Part shown: positions 1 through 14,400 of the stretch, in pieces
Layout: every line of letters begins with the position of its first letter
Position numbering within the stretch: the first letter of the stretch is position 1
DNA from: Chrysomallon squamiferum
Lineage: Eukaryota > Mollusca > Gastropoda > Neomphalida > Peltospiridae
Assembly (NCBI GenBank): GCA_012295275.1
Contig: CM022665.1
Location: forward strand, 15,353,476 to 15,417,475
Direction of reading: 5' to 3'
DNA: 64,000 nt
Notes under the pieces: generated by a model
Told to the model about the DNA's origin: nothing
What the model saw: only the letters and a program-made list of their open reading frames with translations
Database searches by the model: none
Made by a program: the position numbers and the translations under genes

Positions 1-343
1 TATTTGTGTTCAGCTTAAATAGTATGGAAAGAATATGAGTGATTACTTATAAACATCTCATGCAGTTAAAAATAAATGTAGCTTGATGGCCATGCAACAG
101 GAATTGTTGAAAATGAAAGCACATCTGCTTATAGACATTCTTATATGTGATCTTTGTGAAAGTTGGTAATGGTTTACAAGCAGAAACTATTACCAAATTG
201 CTTACTAACTGTGTTTGAATGGAATTCACATAAACATGGCACTGACAGGTTTTATTATAGGACTAGATCCAGTCATTATAAAAGATGAAAAAAAAAAGAA
301 AAAAAAAGAGGAAAAAATATGAAAATATAAATATATATATATA

Positions 344-476
344 CAGTAATCCCTCGATTACTATGTTTAAATAATCCTCTGATATCACTGAATTTATCAA
401 AACAATCAAAAAATATTTATATATGTATATTATTTTTTATGCACTAATCAAAACCACACATTTCAAAACATTACTG
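344..476. mobile_element. Probable degenerate MITE, pogo/Tigger-like ends
   Basis: A 133-bp block begins CAGTAATCCCTCGATTA and ends ACATTACTG. The outer seven bases are perfect inverted repeats and are flanked by TA on each side (342-343 and 477-478), the target duplication of Tc1/mariner elements. The CAGTAATCCCTCG end resembles pogo/Tigger termini. The right end is decayed beyond seven bases. No transposase is present. Confidence 0.45.
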
Positions 477-630
477 TATGCAAAGTAAATTTACAAAAAG
501 AGAAATATTCACACTGCTATAAAAAAGAAATAATGGCTGTTGGTTTTCAGTACTTTACTGATCTGTATTCTACTGTAATATATTTTTTTTCTTTTCAACA
601 TTGTGTCATGTTTAGAAATTGTATTTATAG

Positions 631-742
631 AGGCCATCTGCAGGGCTGTCAGAACGCAAACAATCAAACAAGTTATCCCAGTTACAAGATAATTATGAGG
701 AAGTGGAAATGGACATTGATGACAGCAATGAGGCATCTCCAT
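631..742 (+). CDS. ZFC3H1: ZFC3H1 exon 1 of window
   Basis: Residues 1-37 of the visible protein. Contains QLQDNYEEVEMDIDD, matching the human YDNYEEVAMD segment. Donor is gtatgt; the exon ends with one base of the next codon. The acceptor is most likely ttatag before 631 (in frame from AGG); ctgcag before 644 is an alternative that would drop four residues. No start codon is implied; coding continues upstream. Confidence 0.8.
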
Positions 743-3700
743 GTATGTATAAACCTTAGCAGTTACCAACAGCAGCTGGCTATATAAATGAAAATAACGC
801 AGAGGTTTTCTGTTGTTGTTGTTTTTTTTTTTTTCTCAGCTTTTTAAAATTAAAACTTGTTTACAGAATTAGCAGTTGGTGTGGACCTTGTATCCATGGC
901 AATCTTTCTGCAATTAAATTGTTTACTGCGCACAGACACTGAAGCTGTTTTTGAAATAATATTGTTTAGTTCTTGGAAAACAGTAGATAATGGGGTTAGT
1001 AAAATGTTACTGAGGATATTTTTAATATTTTTATATTGGGATATATAAAACTTTAAAAAATTTCTATAAATTATTATGGAGAAGAAACATGATGCAAAGG
1101 TGGTTATTTGTAAATTTGTTTTTATTCTGTTATTCAGCTTTACCATTTGGAAATACTACAGTGTGTGAAGAATTCCAGTTTGATCCTGATTTCCAGAATG
1201 CAATGAAACCAGTTCCACTGATGGTGGGTATTTCATTTAGAATTTAAAATACTGTGATATCAAATAAAATATATCTAAGATAAAAACACATAGTCTAAAT
1301 ACACATTATAAGCTTACATATAATTATTTTTGTTTCTAAACACCAACTTCTTGTAAGAATAATATATGATATAACATCAAGGAAAAATGAATATGGCAGG
1401 TTGCACATACTTTTTTTTTGAATTGGTTATTTTATTTTCATACAATTACTGAAGTTCATAAAAGTAAACTCTTATTTGGAAATATATGAAATGTATTTTG
1501 GGCTATTTGTTGTGCCACTATAGGTTCATTTTAATGAACACTATATTGTGCTTAATAACACCAGGTATAGATTTACAAACAAAATGTTGACTTGTAGATA
1601 ATGATTGCAAGTAATCTAAAGCAAATATATTCTTACATTAAATTAGGTATACAAATTTATTTATTATTGTTACTGCTATTATTTATTTATTTTGCCACTA
1701 TTATATAATGATAACAGATAAGAGAAATAATTATTGCAGGTTCCAGAGCCATCAGCAATACCAGTCCCTTCACAGCTACCATACACACCATCGTGGTTTC
1801 CAGTGGCAGCAGCAGCATCTACCACAGCAGCATCGTATTCACAATTTATTTACCAGCAACCTCCTCTGCCAGTCCAGACAACTCCAGATGTGCCTCAGCC
1901 ACCCCCACCTCTACCCGAAGAACCTCCTCCACCTCCACCCTTACCAGATGTTCCAGCACCACCACTGCCAAATGTGCCACCACTCCCACCATTGCCAGTG
2001 GAACCACACCCAGAGGACAGTGTACATCAAACCCCTCCCCCTCCCCCACCATTACCTCCAACTGTTGGTGGAGAAGTGCTGTCTGGAGATGTAGATACAG
2101 AACTGGAGGGTGATGAGGCTGCTTTGCTTAGAGCACAGCTTCTTAAGTCTATTGCTGAAAAAAGAAAACATATAGTGGACCCTGAGGTATTTAAATCCTA
2201 TTTTAATATTTATTGCCCAAAATGTTAATTTTGAAGTATTTAGATTAAATATTAATATTCCCTGTCTAAGATTAATTTGGATGTATCTAAATTATATATT
2301 AATATTTCCCTGTCAGAAAGTTGTACACTGATATTATCTGATTACAGAGAGTTTATTTTGTTTTACAACTGGATCATATATTAATATTTCCAGGTTAAAT
2401 CACAGATAGTTAGTCTTGAAGTATCTAAATTGCATATTAATATTTCTAAACCAGCTTTTAAGTAATTAATTTCAAAGTACCCAAGTCCTACTTTAGTATT
2501 TTCCTACTATATTATGATCAGTTAATTAAGTGGTATCTAAATCATATATATTATGTATTAATTTGTCTGTATCTGATATACAATATTTGCTATTGCAGAC
2601 CATAATATATCTAAATCATACATTAATATTTTCATATGAAATTACAGATAGTTTATTTATTGTATTTAAATCATGATTAATATTTCTGTTAATTAATAAT
2701 AGTTAAATATTTGTAACAAAAAAAATAAATATATATGCAAGAAATTTTTCCATTGTCATTTAAATGATAGTTAAAAACATTATTTTAACTGTTACTTTAT
2801 TTCTAATTGAGTTTTTTTGTGTTTCTTTTGTTTCAGAAGAAAAGCAGCAGACCTTCCAGTAGCAATGCTTCCCCTTCCACTTCTAGAGAGCAGTCACCAG
2901 CTCCTGTTCAATCCAAAAAAATATCAAAGAAAACAGCTTCATTTACCATGGTAAAGCTTTATTTATATTCATACACACACATATATTTCTATATACATAA
3001 ATACATGTATATATATTTTTTATTATTATTATTTTTTAAAATCATTAAAAAGAAAAATTTATTATTAACAACTTGGGTAAAAAATTAAATACATAATTAC
3101 TTCGTCAATGCATTCACATACATATATACAAATAACTGATAATAATTTCCCGATTTCTTTTTAGTCCTTTGATAACAATGATAGTTATTCTGTATCTTTT
3201 CTTCTACCCATATATTTATTTAGTAATGTGAATTACAACTCCTTAACCATTGTCAAATTTATTATTTTGTTTTATCCATGAATATATTAAAATAGTTTAC
3301 TACTATCAGATATATTGTTTTATTTTATTCATGAATATATTAAAATTGTGTCCTTTACTGTTAGGAAATTTATTATTTTATTTTATCCGTTAATTTATAA
3401 TATATAGTGTTTCTTTTTATCTATGAATATATTAAGGTGGTTTGCATCACATTTGCTGCTATAAAAATTATTGTTACCTATAGTTTCTTCTCATCATTAA
3501 AAATAATTAGGAAATCTATCATTTACATAATATATGTGTATAATATTTGGCTGGTGGTTTCAGCTTCCAATTCACAAGCCTGTTGTGATTCCCCTGCATG
3601 ATTCATCGTCATCATCATCTGAAGAAGAAGAAGAAGAAAAAACAGGTTTCACAGAAACCTTCAGCATCTATGTTGCTTGGTGGACTGGACAGTTTTCTTA

Positions 3701-5411
3701 AAGCAGCAAGATTGTCAGTTGAGGTATGAATTCTGTTTTGTTCAACTTGTGACTGTTTTTAAGTAAAAAGAATGATATTACTAATACATTTGGTGTATTT
3801 CTCATGTAATATATATGAATAATATTATTAATACATTTAGTATATTTGTGATATTGTTGTTGTTTTTTTAAATTAAATAATTTATTTAAAGCTATATGCT
3901 AATTTATGATGGTATATTAAATAATTTAATATTGAAATTATATTAGTAAAGAAACAATATTTTAACATCTGATCTCAGAACACTGCTGAAAATGTAAAAT
4001 AAATATTCTTTACATTTTTGTCAACTTGTGACCAATTTAAGTAAACTATTGATACTAGTATTATTAATACCTTTTGTATATTTCTCATGTTGTGTTACTT
4101 TTTTTTTTAATGAAATAATATATTTAAGCATATTGTTGAAATTGTATTAGTAAAGAAATGATATTTTAAACAAGTTTTGTCATGGTTATTAAACATGTAA
4201 AATAAATTGTCTTTACATCCACTGTAGGTAGTTTTATTTTTATAGGCTCATAATATTCCCATCAAACTTTGTTTAATAAAGTGTCTAAAATATTTAAGTT
4301 GCAGTCTGCAGATGTTAAGACTGAACCATCACTGGAACAACTGCAGGCAGAAGAACAAAAACAAAAACAGATCCAAGAACAGGAAACAATCCTTTCTAAA
4401 CTGAGGTTAGCATTTTTCTATCACTATATCTTTCAGTTTCATCCCTTGTTCTGGTTTATCTAAGGCATTGCATGTGTTGCTTGTTCTGAGGGAAATCTTG
4501 TACATGAAATCATTTGCTGCTAATTTTTCATAGAAGCCCTTCCACTCGGCGATTGCACAGATAAATATAACTATAAATATAATAAAATATGTTTTTTGCT
4601 TTACCTGAAATACTTAAGCAGTTTTGTAGCTCATAAAGTATCCATATCAGGTATTTTGTGTATGAAGAGAAAAAAAATACTTTATCTTCTCCATGTCTTT
4701 CCATGAAGTTAAAGTCCCATAGAGAAACCTTAAATTTAAAATAGGGTTGTTAATTAGATTGTTATTAATTGGGTTGAGATATATGGGAGGTGCTGGCTTG
4801 TCTCCATTATTCAAAGAACCATTGTTATGAATGAAAATATCCATTTGCCGTTATAACTGCATATTTTGTCTTGTACAAATGAAAGCTATTAATGCAAAAT
4901 TTCATATATATATATAACTGTATGAATTAATTAATACTCACAGGTTAACAATCCAGAGAGACCAGGTTCTACTGAAGTCCTTGGTAACAAGAGCTTCCAA
5001 ATATCTTGCCAGCCTTAAACAAGCAGAACAGAAAACGGAAAAACTCAGAGAACAGTTGGTTGCTGCAGAAAAAATCATCTCTGCCAACAGAATACAAGCT
5101 GAGAAAACTAAATCACAGGTAATTGTAATTGTAATTGTAATTGTAATTGTTACAGAATGGTGTCTGATAATATTAGATGTTTGTCTGTCTGTCCGTCTAT
5201 ATGTTTTTTAGGAAAATAAAATAAAATGCTGAAATGAAATGAAAAAATCCCTAAGACCCAACAAAATCTACAGAATTTATTTTCAGAGGTATATTTATTT
5301 TGTGATAAATCTGTATTGTCCTAAAAAAATAAAGTGTTGAATGTTTAAAAACCATTAAAAATCAAGAATATATTTTAGGTAGTATATATATTTTATGTTA
5401 AATTTATATTG

Positions 5412-5458
<47 letters not shown>

Positions 5459-8400
5459 CAAGAATATATTTGAGGCAGTAAATTTTATTTAATGATCTTA
5501 AATTAATTTGTTTTATTAAAAAAAATTTCAAAGGCTCGAATTGTCCAGCAGAGACTGCTAGAAAAGAAACAGAAGTTTTCTGATCTCAAAGAAAAAGCTG
5601 TTAGTTTGGGAAAAGAGGTATTTGGACCTAACTACCAGCCCAGAATGATAACTGTACAAAATGTTCAGAATAAAACTGCTGACAAGAGAAGACATGGTAG
5701 TCTCACAGTTACTGGGTCCATTGATGTAAGAAAATAATTTATCTTCATTTGTGACCATGTTTAAATATTTTTCTGTTAATTTATAAATGATTATGTATTT
5801 TTTCTTTTATTGTATAAGTCAGAAAGATAATTTCAGGCTTATGTAATAATAATTTCAACTGTATATTGATAAAAATTAGTTTCACCTTGACTATTTTGGT
5901 TTATTAATGATTTTCTTTAAATATAAATAGTCATGTATTTCCTTTTATGAATAGAGCAAACAGTTAATGAAAAACAAAACAAAATAAAAAAATCCATTTG
6001 TCTGTAAATAAGTCAGTAAGATGTTTATTAGTAATTGCCTTTTTATAATTTTCTTTTACAACAGGAAAACAAAAGGAGAGAGTGAATCTTCCCCTAAAAT
6101 AATTTTTAATGAATTCATTGTATATAAATAAAAGAAAAAAGAGAAAAAAATTACATTTTTGTTTTAATTGCAGCCAAAGAAAAAGAAACCCAAAGTATCT
6201 GTCTCAGCAAAAGAGAATGCTGCTCCAGTCAAAACACAGCAGCAGAAAAAATCAGCTGAATTCATTGCTAAAGAAAAATTACGTCTTCAGAACCTTGAGA
6301 AGCAATATGCAGAAAAAATACGACTGCTGAAAGCCGGACAGTTACCCAAATCAAAACAGACTGGAGAAAGTGTGGTGAAAAAACCTCTTCCATCAAAACC
6401 TTTACAGAGTTCTTTGTCTGCAATAACAAATCTAGAAAAAATTAAACTCAGTACATCAGCTTCTGAAGTGAATGATGACTCATTGACCTGTGCTCCAAGA
6501 CGACGTTCTTTGATAGAACTGAACTCAAGCAAGAAACCAAACATACCCACTCCCAAGAAAGACAACTCTGTTGGTGTTTCTCTGACAGATAAAGCGAGTT
6601 CTGAACTGTCTACTTTTAAAATGCCATCAGAACAGCAGTTAAAAAAACTTAGGAAATTACAGGTATTTTGAATGTTAATTACAGAAAAAAAATAATAACC
6701 AGTTGAAGTAAAATATATATAATTAAAATGTATAATATATAATTAATTATTTCATAATCATTAATTCTTGAACTTTCCTTGGTCAGTATTAATTATGATG
6801 GTAAGATGTTTTGTTTTCAGTAATTGATTGTTGAAACTGCCTTTGTCTTTCAGATTTTCCTTTTATTTATTTTTTTGTTTGAGGGTACAAATTCTTGCAC
6901 TGTCAATGTTGCTTACATTCTTTTATATACTCTAGTTCTTGTCTATATCATACACAATGCTGAAAGATTTCTTACAGTTATAATTTTTATGTTAGAAGGA
7001 ATTTAAGTTTATATGTCCTATATTTTTCTTTTCTCTTTTTGTTTTTGTTTAGGCTGAAAAGAACAAACACGTTTTACAAAATCCATTGTTACATTGCCCT
7101 AGTAGTTGTTATTTCAAAGACTTCATGCCACCAGTGAAAGAGGTAATGATGTGTTATATGGTTAACTTTGTTTTGCCTAGAATACATTTTGGCTTCTTCT
7201 GTTTTTGTAACTAAAATCAGTGTTTATTTATTTCAAGAATTTTCATCTTATAAAAAATATCTTCACTAACAATAGTTTTGGAAAAATAAAAAACCCCAAA
7301 ATATCCAGCACAATGAAATTTGTTAAAACCAATCATTGTACTGTTGGAGCAAGTAAAAATTGTGGTTAGGAATGCTGTTTAATTTACTTGCATTTTACAT
7401 TTAGCTACTCAAAAAACTGTGCAACCATGGAAATTGTTTGGTTTGGGGGAAATTCCACTTTGGTGTGACTCTAATTTTGTAGATGTTTTACACATTTCAA
7501 CCAGTTAAATGTAGTTCATGTTTTATGTTACTATTGATTATATTTAAAAATGTTTTATTAATACATGTAAGCAACATAGTCATTATCATTACTTCATGTT
7601 TATCATCTTCAAAATATTTATTTTCAGTTAGTATTAAGCTGAGTAGTTTTATTTGATTATTTTTGATAATTAGAACTGGATTTGTTTTTGAACAAGTTGT
7701 TGTAATTTTCCTTCTAACTGTCAGATTTGAATACAGATAAAAAGTGTTCTGTTTTTATAAAACTAAAGTAACTTTCTTTTAAATAAATAATTAAATTTTA
7801 AAATTAATTTTTTTACCCTACCCCCCCCCCAACAAAAAACCACTCCATTATTCATAATATTTTATTATTTTATAATCCAAAATGATTATTTTTTTGTTTT
7901 GTTTTTGTTAGATACCTGGCTTGACACTGAAAGATAAAACAAACATCAAGATGGTCATGGAGGTCTCTGAAATAGCACCACTTCAATATTCTAGTCCACT
8001 TCTCAAGTTCAAAGCATATCGGTATGTTATTTTATTTATTTTTTTATTTTATTTTTTATAACATGGTCCACACTAGGCTAGAAAAATTGGGAGAAATCAT
8101 GTCTCCCTCTAGGCACATTATGGCAAAGTGAGGTTTGTAAAGGCAAGATGAGAGAGTGCCACACAACCAAGCCATTGTCACAAATATAAAGTTAAACATA
8201 ATAATTTTATACAGACTCATGCCATAAGTGATAAAATTGTTTTGCAAAAGTTTTATTCTTACATTTGTTTACGATTACTTGCAGCCTGCATTCTCAAGTT
8301 TTGGACTTCTACTTACATTGGCTTGTTAATTGTAATGTTGACAGTACATGTAATTCTGTACAGTCATTTATTATGACCATGTCAATTTAAGTTTAAAAGA

Positions 8401-11400
8401 ACTGTGTTTATTGTCAGCCTCTAATCACAACAGTAAAACAGTTGGTCACATAACATATTAATAAATATAATTTGACAGAAATAATAAAAGTGCTGGCCTA
8501 TAGCAAAATATGTTCACAAGATCATAGGACAAAATGGATTCAAAATATCAATACATTCAACTTCCAAAAAAATTGATTTAAAAAAAAGAAAAAAGAAGTG
8601 ACTTAGAACTTTGTAGTGGGTTAAAAATAAGGTGAAGCTTAGTACAATAGGTCAAATATTTTGACCATATCACCACCTTGCGTGAACCATGTATAAATAT
8701 TATAGTGGATTCTAATGCATTAGTAGTCATACTTAGAAACTTCAATATTAAAAGAAAAGTATTAAAATATAGTTGTTATACATGCATAATATTTGATTTA
8801 AAGCAGTTGGAAAAGCGATAGTAATCAGTGATATATTAAAGAATGAATCCATATTTTACAACTTAATATAGTTGATTATTAATAGTTGTCCAATACTTTG
8901 ATTTAAATGATGTATAGATGTAAATACATTTGTAGTTTTAATGTAATAATGATGTAAGAACGGTATTAAAGGATACTTTATATCCACCTTTTTATAGTGA
9001 AGTTCATACTGTGAAGAAGAAACAAGTCCAATCATGTGAAAAAATGCATACAGTTCTTAGTGTTGTAGCAATCTCTACAATATTAAGTTACTCAGATTAT
9101 AAGATAATCATAAAACTAACACACATTCTTTGCATTAAATGTTATTAAATGTTAATGGTTTATGTGTAGAACACAAACTGAGTATTTTGAAAGACTATCC
9201 TATGCATTTAGAGACAGTTTTAATCTTAGAGACAGATTTTTAATCTTTGTTTTCTATATTCAGTTTCAGTCCGTACTTCCGAACCAAAGCCAATCTCACC
9301 ATTCCATCTGTAACCTTCTCCAATAAAATCGATCCAAAGAAAATCTTCTGCCGTTTTGATCTTCAGGGTCGGTGCAATGATGAAAAATGTTCAGGGTAAA
9401 TGTTCAAGGTCGAATTTAGTTAGCCTTTTAATTTCTAATTATTTTTTTTCAAATTTCATCCAGGAGACATTGAGAAATCTTTTGTATTCTTGTTTTTTTT
9501 GTTTGTTTTTAATCATTGCCATCCTGGCAAAACAGAAACCATCAGTGTTACAGAAGTAGCAGATTTGTGGAGTAATTGTTTTGAAATGTTTTAGTTTTTT
9601 CAGTTCATTTTGGCTCAGGGAGTAAATTAATTTTCTTCATCTGTTTTGCAGACAGCATCAGCGTGATTACAAAATGTCAGCAAAAGAAATTTTAGAGGAT
9701 CTGGTGTCATACTGTCCTCAGCTTGTTGGAATCACATCTACTCAGTCTCCTGTAGAATATACTAAATCAATAGGTAAGTGTGTGTTACTATATTTATAAT
9801 ATTATCACAATAGAAATGGACTGATTTGACGGTGTACTAATTTTAAAATTTTAAAAATGTTTTACAACAGTATTTTCAGTGTCATATATTATATCTTAAA
9901 TTAAAATTATAATTAAAATTATATTCTGTTGATTTCACTGAGCATAATCTTTAATTTTTTTAATAAACTAGATACGTTATGTTAATTTTTAATTTTAAGG
10001 TTAATTGATATGTTAAGATTAGGTAATATTATCCAAGCAGTTCATGTCTATAACAAATTGTCTTTCTGGATTCTATATACATTTTATATCAAGCATTCAT
10101 TTTGAAATTTCATTAGGAATCGTGTTATTTTACATTTCTCTGTGCTTGTAGATATGTTGTTTTGTTTTCTCTCACATTATATATATATGAGAGTTTATGT
10201 ATATATGTGTATGTTCATTCACTTCAACCATTTTAATTCTCTCTGTTCATATTGATAATCATTTAATATTTTCAGCATCGTATGTCGACAGTTTAGTTGC
10301 TCAGCATAAAGGAAAGATTTCCATGGATGAACTGTGCCTTGTAGCCACTTCAACTGTGATTGAGAAAACTGGAAAGAGTAAGTAATATTCAGCTCAGTGA
10401 TAAATATTTATTATTTTGCAAGATGTTATATACATGTATTATTACTAACTGAAAACCTCCATTTAAAAACATTGTTGTTGTTTTTTTTTTTTTTTAATTA
10501 TTTAATTTTCATTCCTTCTTATATAATGTGAAAAGTGTTGCAACAACTTATATTATTATTGTTATTCTATTTTGTTCTTTCCTGCATTATGATATTCCAA
10601 ACCATCGGGTTTCCAGGTACAGCATTGAAGATGTAAAATATCTACATTATAGAAATCTCTGCCTTCATGTTAAGTGCTTGATGTAGAAAAATCTACATGT
10701 GGTCTTGATGTTTTGGTCTAACTTTATCTGTAATTAAATTGTTCTGAAGTGCAGCAAAGATTGTAATAATCTTCACATTTTATAGTTAATTCAGTTGTTG
10801 ATTTACTGATCTTTAATTACATTTCAGATCGGCCATATTCAATGTTTTATGAGGCAAGAAAATTTAAGCCTGTCTTGAAGGAAATCAAAGAGAATCATGT
10901 ACAGGATGAAACCGATTTCAGCAGAAAAACTTTAAAAAATTTTGGTGAGATTTCTATTCTTGTTTCTGAAAAAAAATATCAAGTTTTGTTAAAGACAGAG
11001 ATCTGTATAATGAAAAGTGGCAGGCATACTGATTCAGATTTACAGATTTGTTTTAAGGGTCAAAACTTTGTGCACTGTTTTATCATAATCATAGTTAAAA
11101 CTACTGTTAAAGCATGAATAGTTATGGAAAAAAACTGTTTTTTGTTATTCCCATCTGACTGTTCTCTAGCTAGAAAATGTATGATCCATTTTTCTGTATG
11201 TCAGAAGAGCAATATCAAAGATCCATTACTAGTAATCAGTAGGAGTAACCCATACAATTATACCTGTCACTTTCTGTCTTCTATCATCATTACACAAGAC
11301 ACAGCTTTGAGTCGAAGCACATTAAAATAATTTCACATATTGTTAAATCAGTATTAATTTGCATAATAGCATTTCTTTTTCTTTTTTCACAGATCTATTA

Positions 11401-14400
11401 AAACCATCAGGAACAAAAGATTTAGAATCTGTAGTTGGGGAGGAAGATATTCGCTATTTTGGTATTGACTCTTCAGATGTTCAGACAATGGAAACAGGAC
11501 TGCTGGAAAATCCACAGGATGTAGACATGTGGCTAAAACTTGCCAACAGAAAACTTTCTTCAGAAAAGTAAGTTCGCACTTTAACCCTATCTGTCTTCAG
11601 ATAGCAATTTGATTTTAAAAAATCTCCCAGAAACAGCAAAATTTACAAAGTAACACTGTTTGTTAAAGTTAATATAATATTTTTATAGCAGAAATTCTTA
11701 CAAGAAAATTGTATGTTGCCCATGTTGACTTGTTTTTCCTTTGTGAAATTGTTTACCTATTTTCTACACTTAATGTTAATTAATCTGTTAAGACATTTAT
11801 TGTTACAAAATATACTTCACATAATAAATTACTTTACATTAAATTTACATTCACTCTCACACTGGCCTAAAATTTTAGGATGAGATTATCAGTACATATT
11901 TTTTATTAGAATTACAGTAATGTTTTTTCTGGATTAATAATTATAAAAAATAAATAAAATACTATAGAAATAACAATTCAGAAGTCCAGCTATTAGTATT
12001 TCACCTTGTTTTAATGTTACAGTCATCATTTATATAATTATTTTTCAGCTCTCCAGAACTGTGCCTTGACCATTCTCTCAGTGTTCTGGCCCGTGCCTTG
12101 GAAGCTAACAAAACCAGTTCAGACCTGTGGCTCAGATATCTACAGCTATACAGAAAACATGAAAACTCCAATGATATTCTCGATCTTTGTCAAACAGCCC
12201 TGCAATGTGCTCCATGTTATGAAATCTGGTGGCAGGTAAGAACTTTACAAAAAAATATTTTTCTGTTTACAGTCTTTGTGAAATTGTTTTCTTGGTTTTT
12301 AGTCTTTATAATGATTAATCTCTTCTTTTAGAACTACAAAAAATATTTTGCATAATAAATCATTTACATTTTTTCTCTTTTAAACTGAGGTGATTAATGT
12401 GATCTTTTCAGAGTTCTATTTTGAACAAAATAAAATTTAAAAACAATTTCTTTTAATGTTCCCTAATTTTTTAATGTGTAAATTTTTTTTTTTTTTAATT
12501 GAGATCCCTTTATGTTCCATTAAAAAACATTTGTTATTTTGACTGGTGTCTTTTGTTACAGTCATTTTAATATTATAATAAAAAAAAATAATAAAAAAAA
12601 GGAAACAATTTTTAATTAAGGCCATTTGTGTTCATTCCATGAACACATTTTTGAATTTTTATTTAAACTGAATTCTTTTCATATTAGTTTAAATAATTTC
12701 ATGGTTTGCATAAGATAATACATTCATAGAGGCATTGGACTTCATCTGTTAATTTTTGTTTTAGTTTGTTTATTCTTATTTAGTTCATATATCACTTGCA
12801 TGAAATTTTCTTCATCATTTTATGCCTATGTGACACAAACATTTAGAATTACCACAAAATCATTTTGATAAAGAAAGGATAAAAAAAAAAATATATAGCA
12901 GGCTTGAAATGGCCAGTGGCCAAGTTGCCAAATGTGACCAAAGTTCTGTTTGAGCAACTGGGATGTTAAAAAAATTATGGGTTACTCACCCAAACAATAT
13001 TATTTGGGCAACCTTTCTGTACTATAAGTTATAAAACAAGAGCCACTATTAATAATTTTATCACAAATATTTATTTCACATTAAGGATATGCTTTTAGTT
13101 CAATAAATTGGATGTATTGGCTTATCTTAATTTGCCAACATCTATTTTAGTATTTACACTAATTTTGTAGAGTGGATATCCATGTTGTTATCTGCAGTCT
13201 TGATAAACAAAACCATGAGTTTGACTGTCCCATGATTGTAAAGCTAATTGTTACCATTTGGATCATCTTGGCTGAATACATGGACAAATCTGAACCTTCC
13301 CAAATGCCATCTTAGCTTCTGTTGTTTGCTTTGCAGTGTTTCGATTTCTGGGATTTTTTTTCTCTTTGAACTGATTTGTTTGGTTGGTTTGTTAAAAAGC
13401 ATTTGACAAAGAAGAATTCCAATATAACATATGTTAATATATTTGCATAAGTGACTGTTTGAAGCATATTTTTAAATCTTACTTCTAAAGTTAAGATCAA
13501 GTTTTCCTTGACTTAAAAGCTGGAATATGAACATGTTTTGATTGGGCTACCAAAAACAAATTTGGGCCATTACATTTCAGATGAGTTATCATGCCTATGT
13601 TATATATTTGCTGATTTTTGTATAAGAAGCATACATGATAAATTTTAACATTCATGCCAGTGTTAATTGTAAAACTGCATTATATACAGAGTGAATTGAG
13701 GGAAGCTGTATTTTAGCCAGTTTTGAGCAAACTGACTTTTTCAATGGCATGCCTAATTTCATGAAGAAAATAATGTTTATTAATAGTACAGCCCACTCGA
13801 CGAAGAGACATGTTCTTTTGCAGCCTGCTTTTCAAAAACGGTTTAAGCCATACTACAATACAATAATGAAATTACTGTACTAGGCTATTCAGATTAACTA
13901 GATGATACATACTGGCCTACTCAAACTAACTTGTTATAAACATATTAAGAAGTGCAACTTTTAGCTTGTTGAAATAATTGTCTTCAGTTAGATTTCTAGT
14001 GCCAGTAATTTTTCTTCTGACAATTAAAAAAGAAAAAAGTTGATAAGCATGTTTTTCTTGGTGATCCAAATTCATATGAGCATCCCAGCCCAACAAATTT
14101 CAGAAATTTGAATTTATGTGATGGCAAGATAGTTGTGGAGCCTGCCATACTAATCTAATTTCCCACCATTTCAGTCACAGTTTGAAAGCACTTTAAAACT
14201 TTAAGAGCTTTTTTGATGGACTAAAAATAATCATCATCAACCAAATATACTCCTTACATTTTTTTTTTTTTTTTTATTTAAATATAATTTTTACAAAATG
14301 ATAATAAAAATTTTTTTAAAAAATGCGTTATTCTGGAAAGAATTAAATACATCTAATTCAGTCTTCATTTAATAAGCTGAGGTTCTTGTTCATTTTCTGT

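Larger units (their letters stand above)
743..12048 (+). other. Short introns between exons 1 and 17
   Basis: Introns at 743-1137, 1224-1739, 2187-2836, 2951-3563, 3724-4304, 4406-4943, 5119-5533, 5726-6173, 6663-7052, 7143-7911, 8022-9263, 9396-9651, 9774-10275, 10378-10827, 10945-11392 and 11568-12048. All are GT-AG and AT-rich. Apart from the repeats listed separately, I see no RNA gene, transposon or extra exon in them; open frames there are short and lack similarity. Confidence 0.85.

Noticed and set aside
551-575. Possible earlier exon after ttttcag at 550
   Set aside because: No clear donor, no similarity, and it lies too close to the exon at 631. It is probably an intronic pyrimidine tract.
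1708-2113. Two other open frames overlapping the proline-rich exon (and one on the minus strand)
   Set aside because: They are frame shadows of the CC-rich codons. Only the frame giving the poly-proline product has matching splice sites and homology.
5416-5456. Retroposed element ending in poly(A)
   Set aside because: No recognisable element body or target duplication around the tract.
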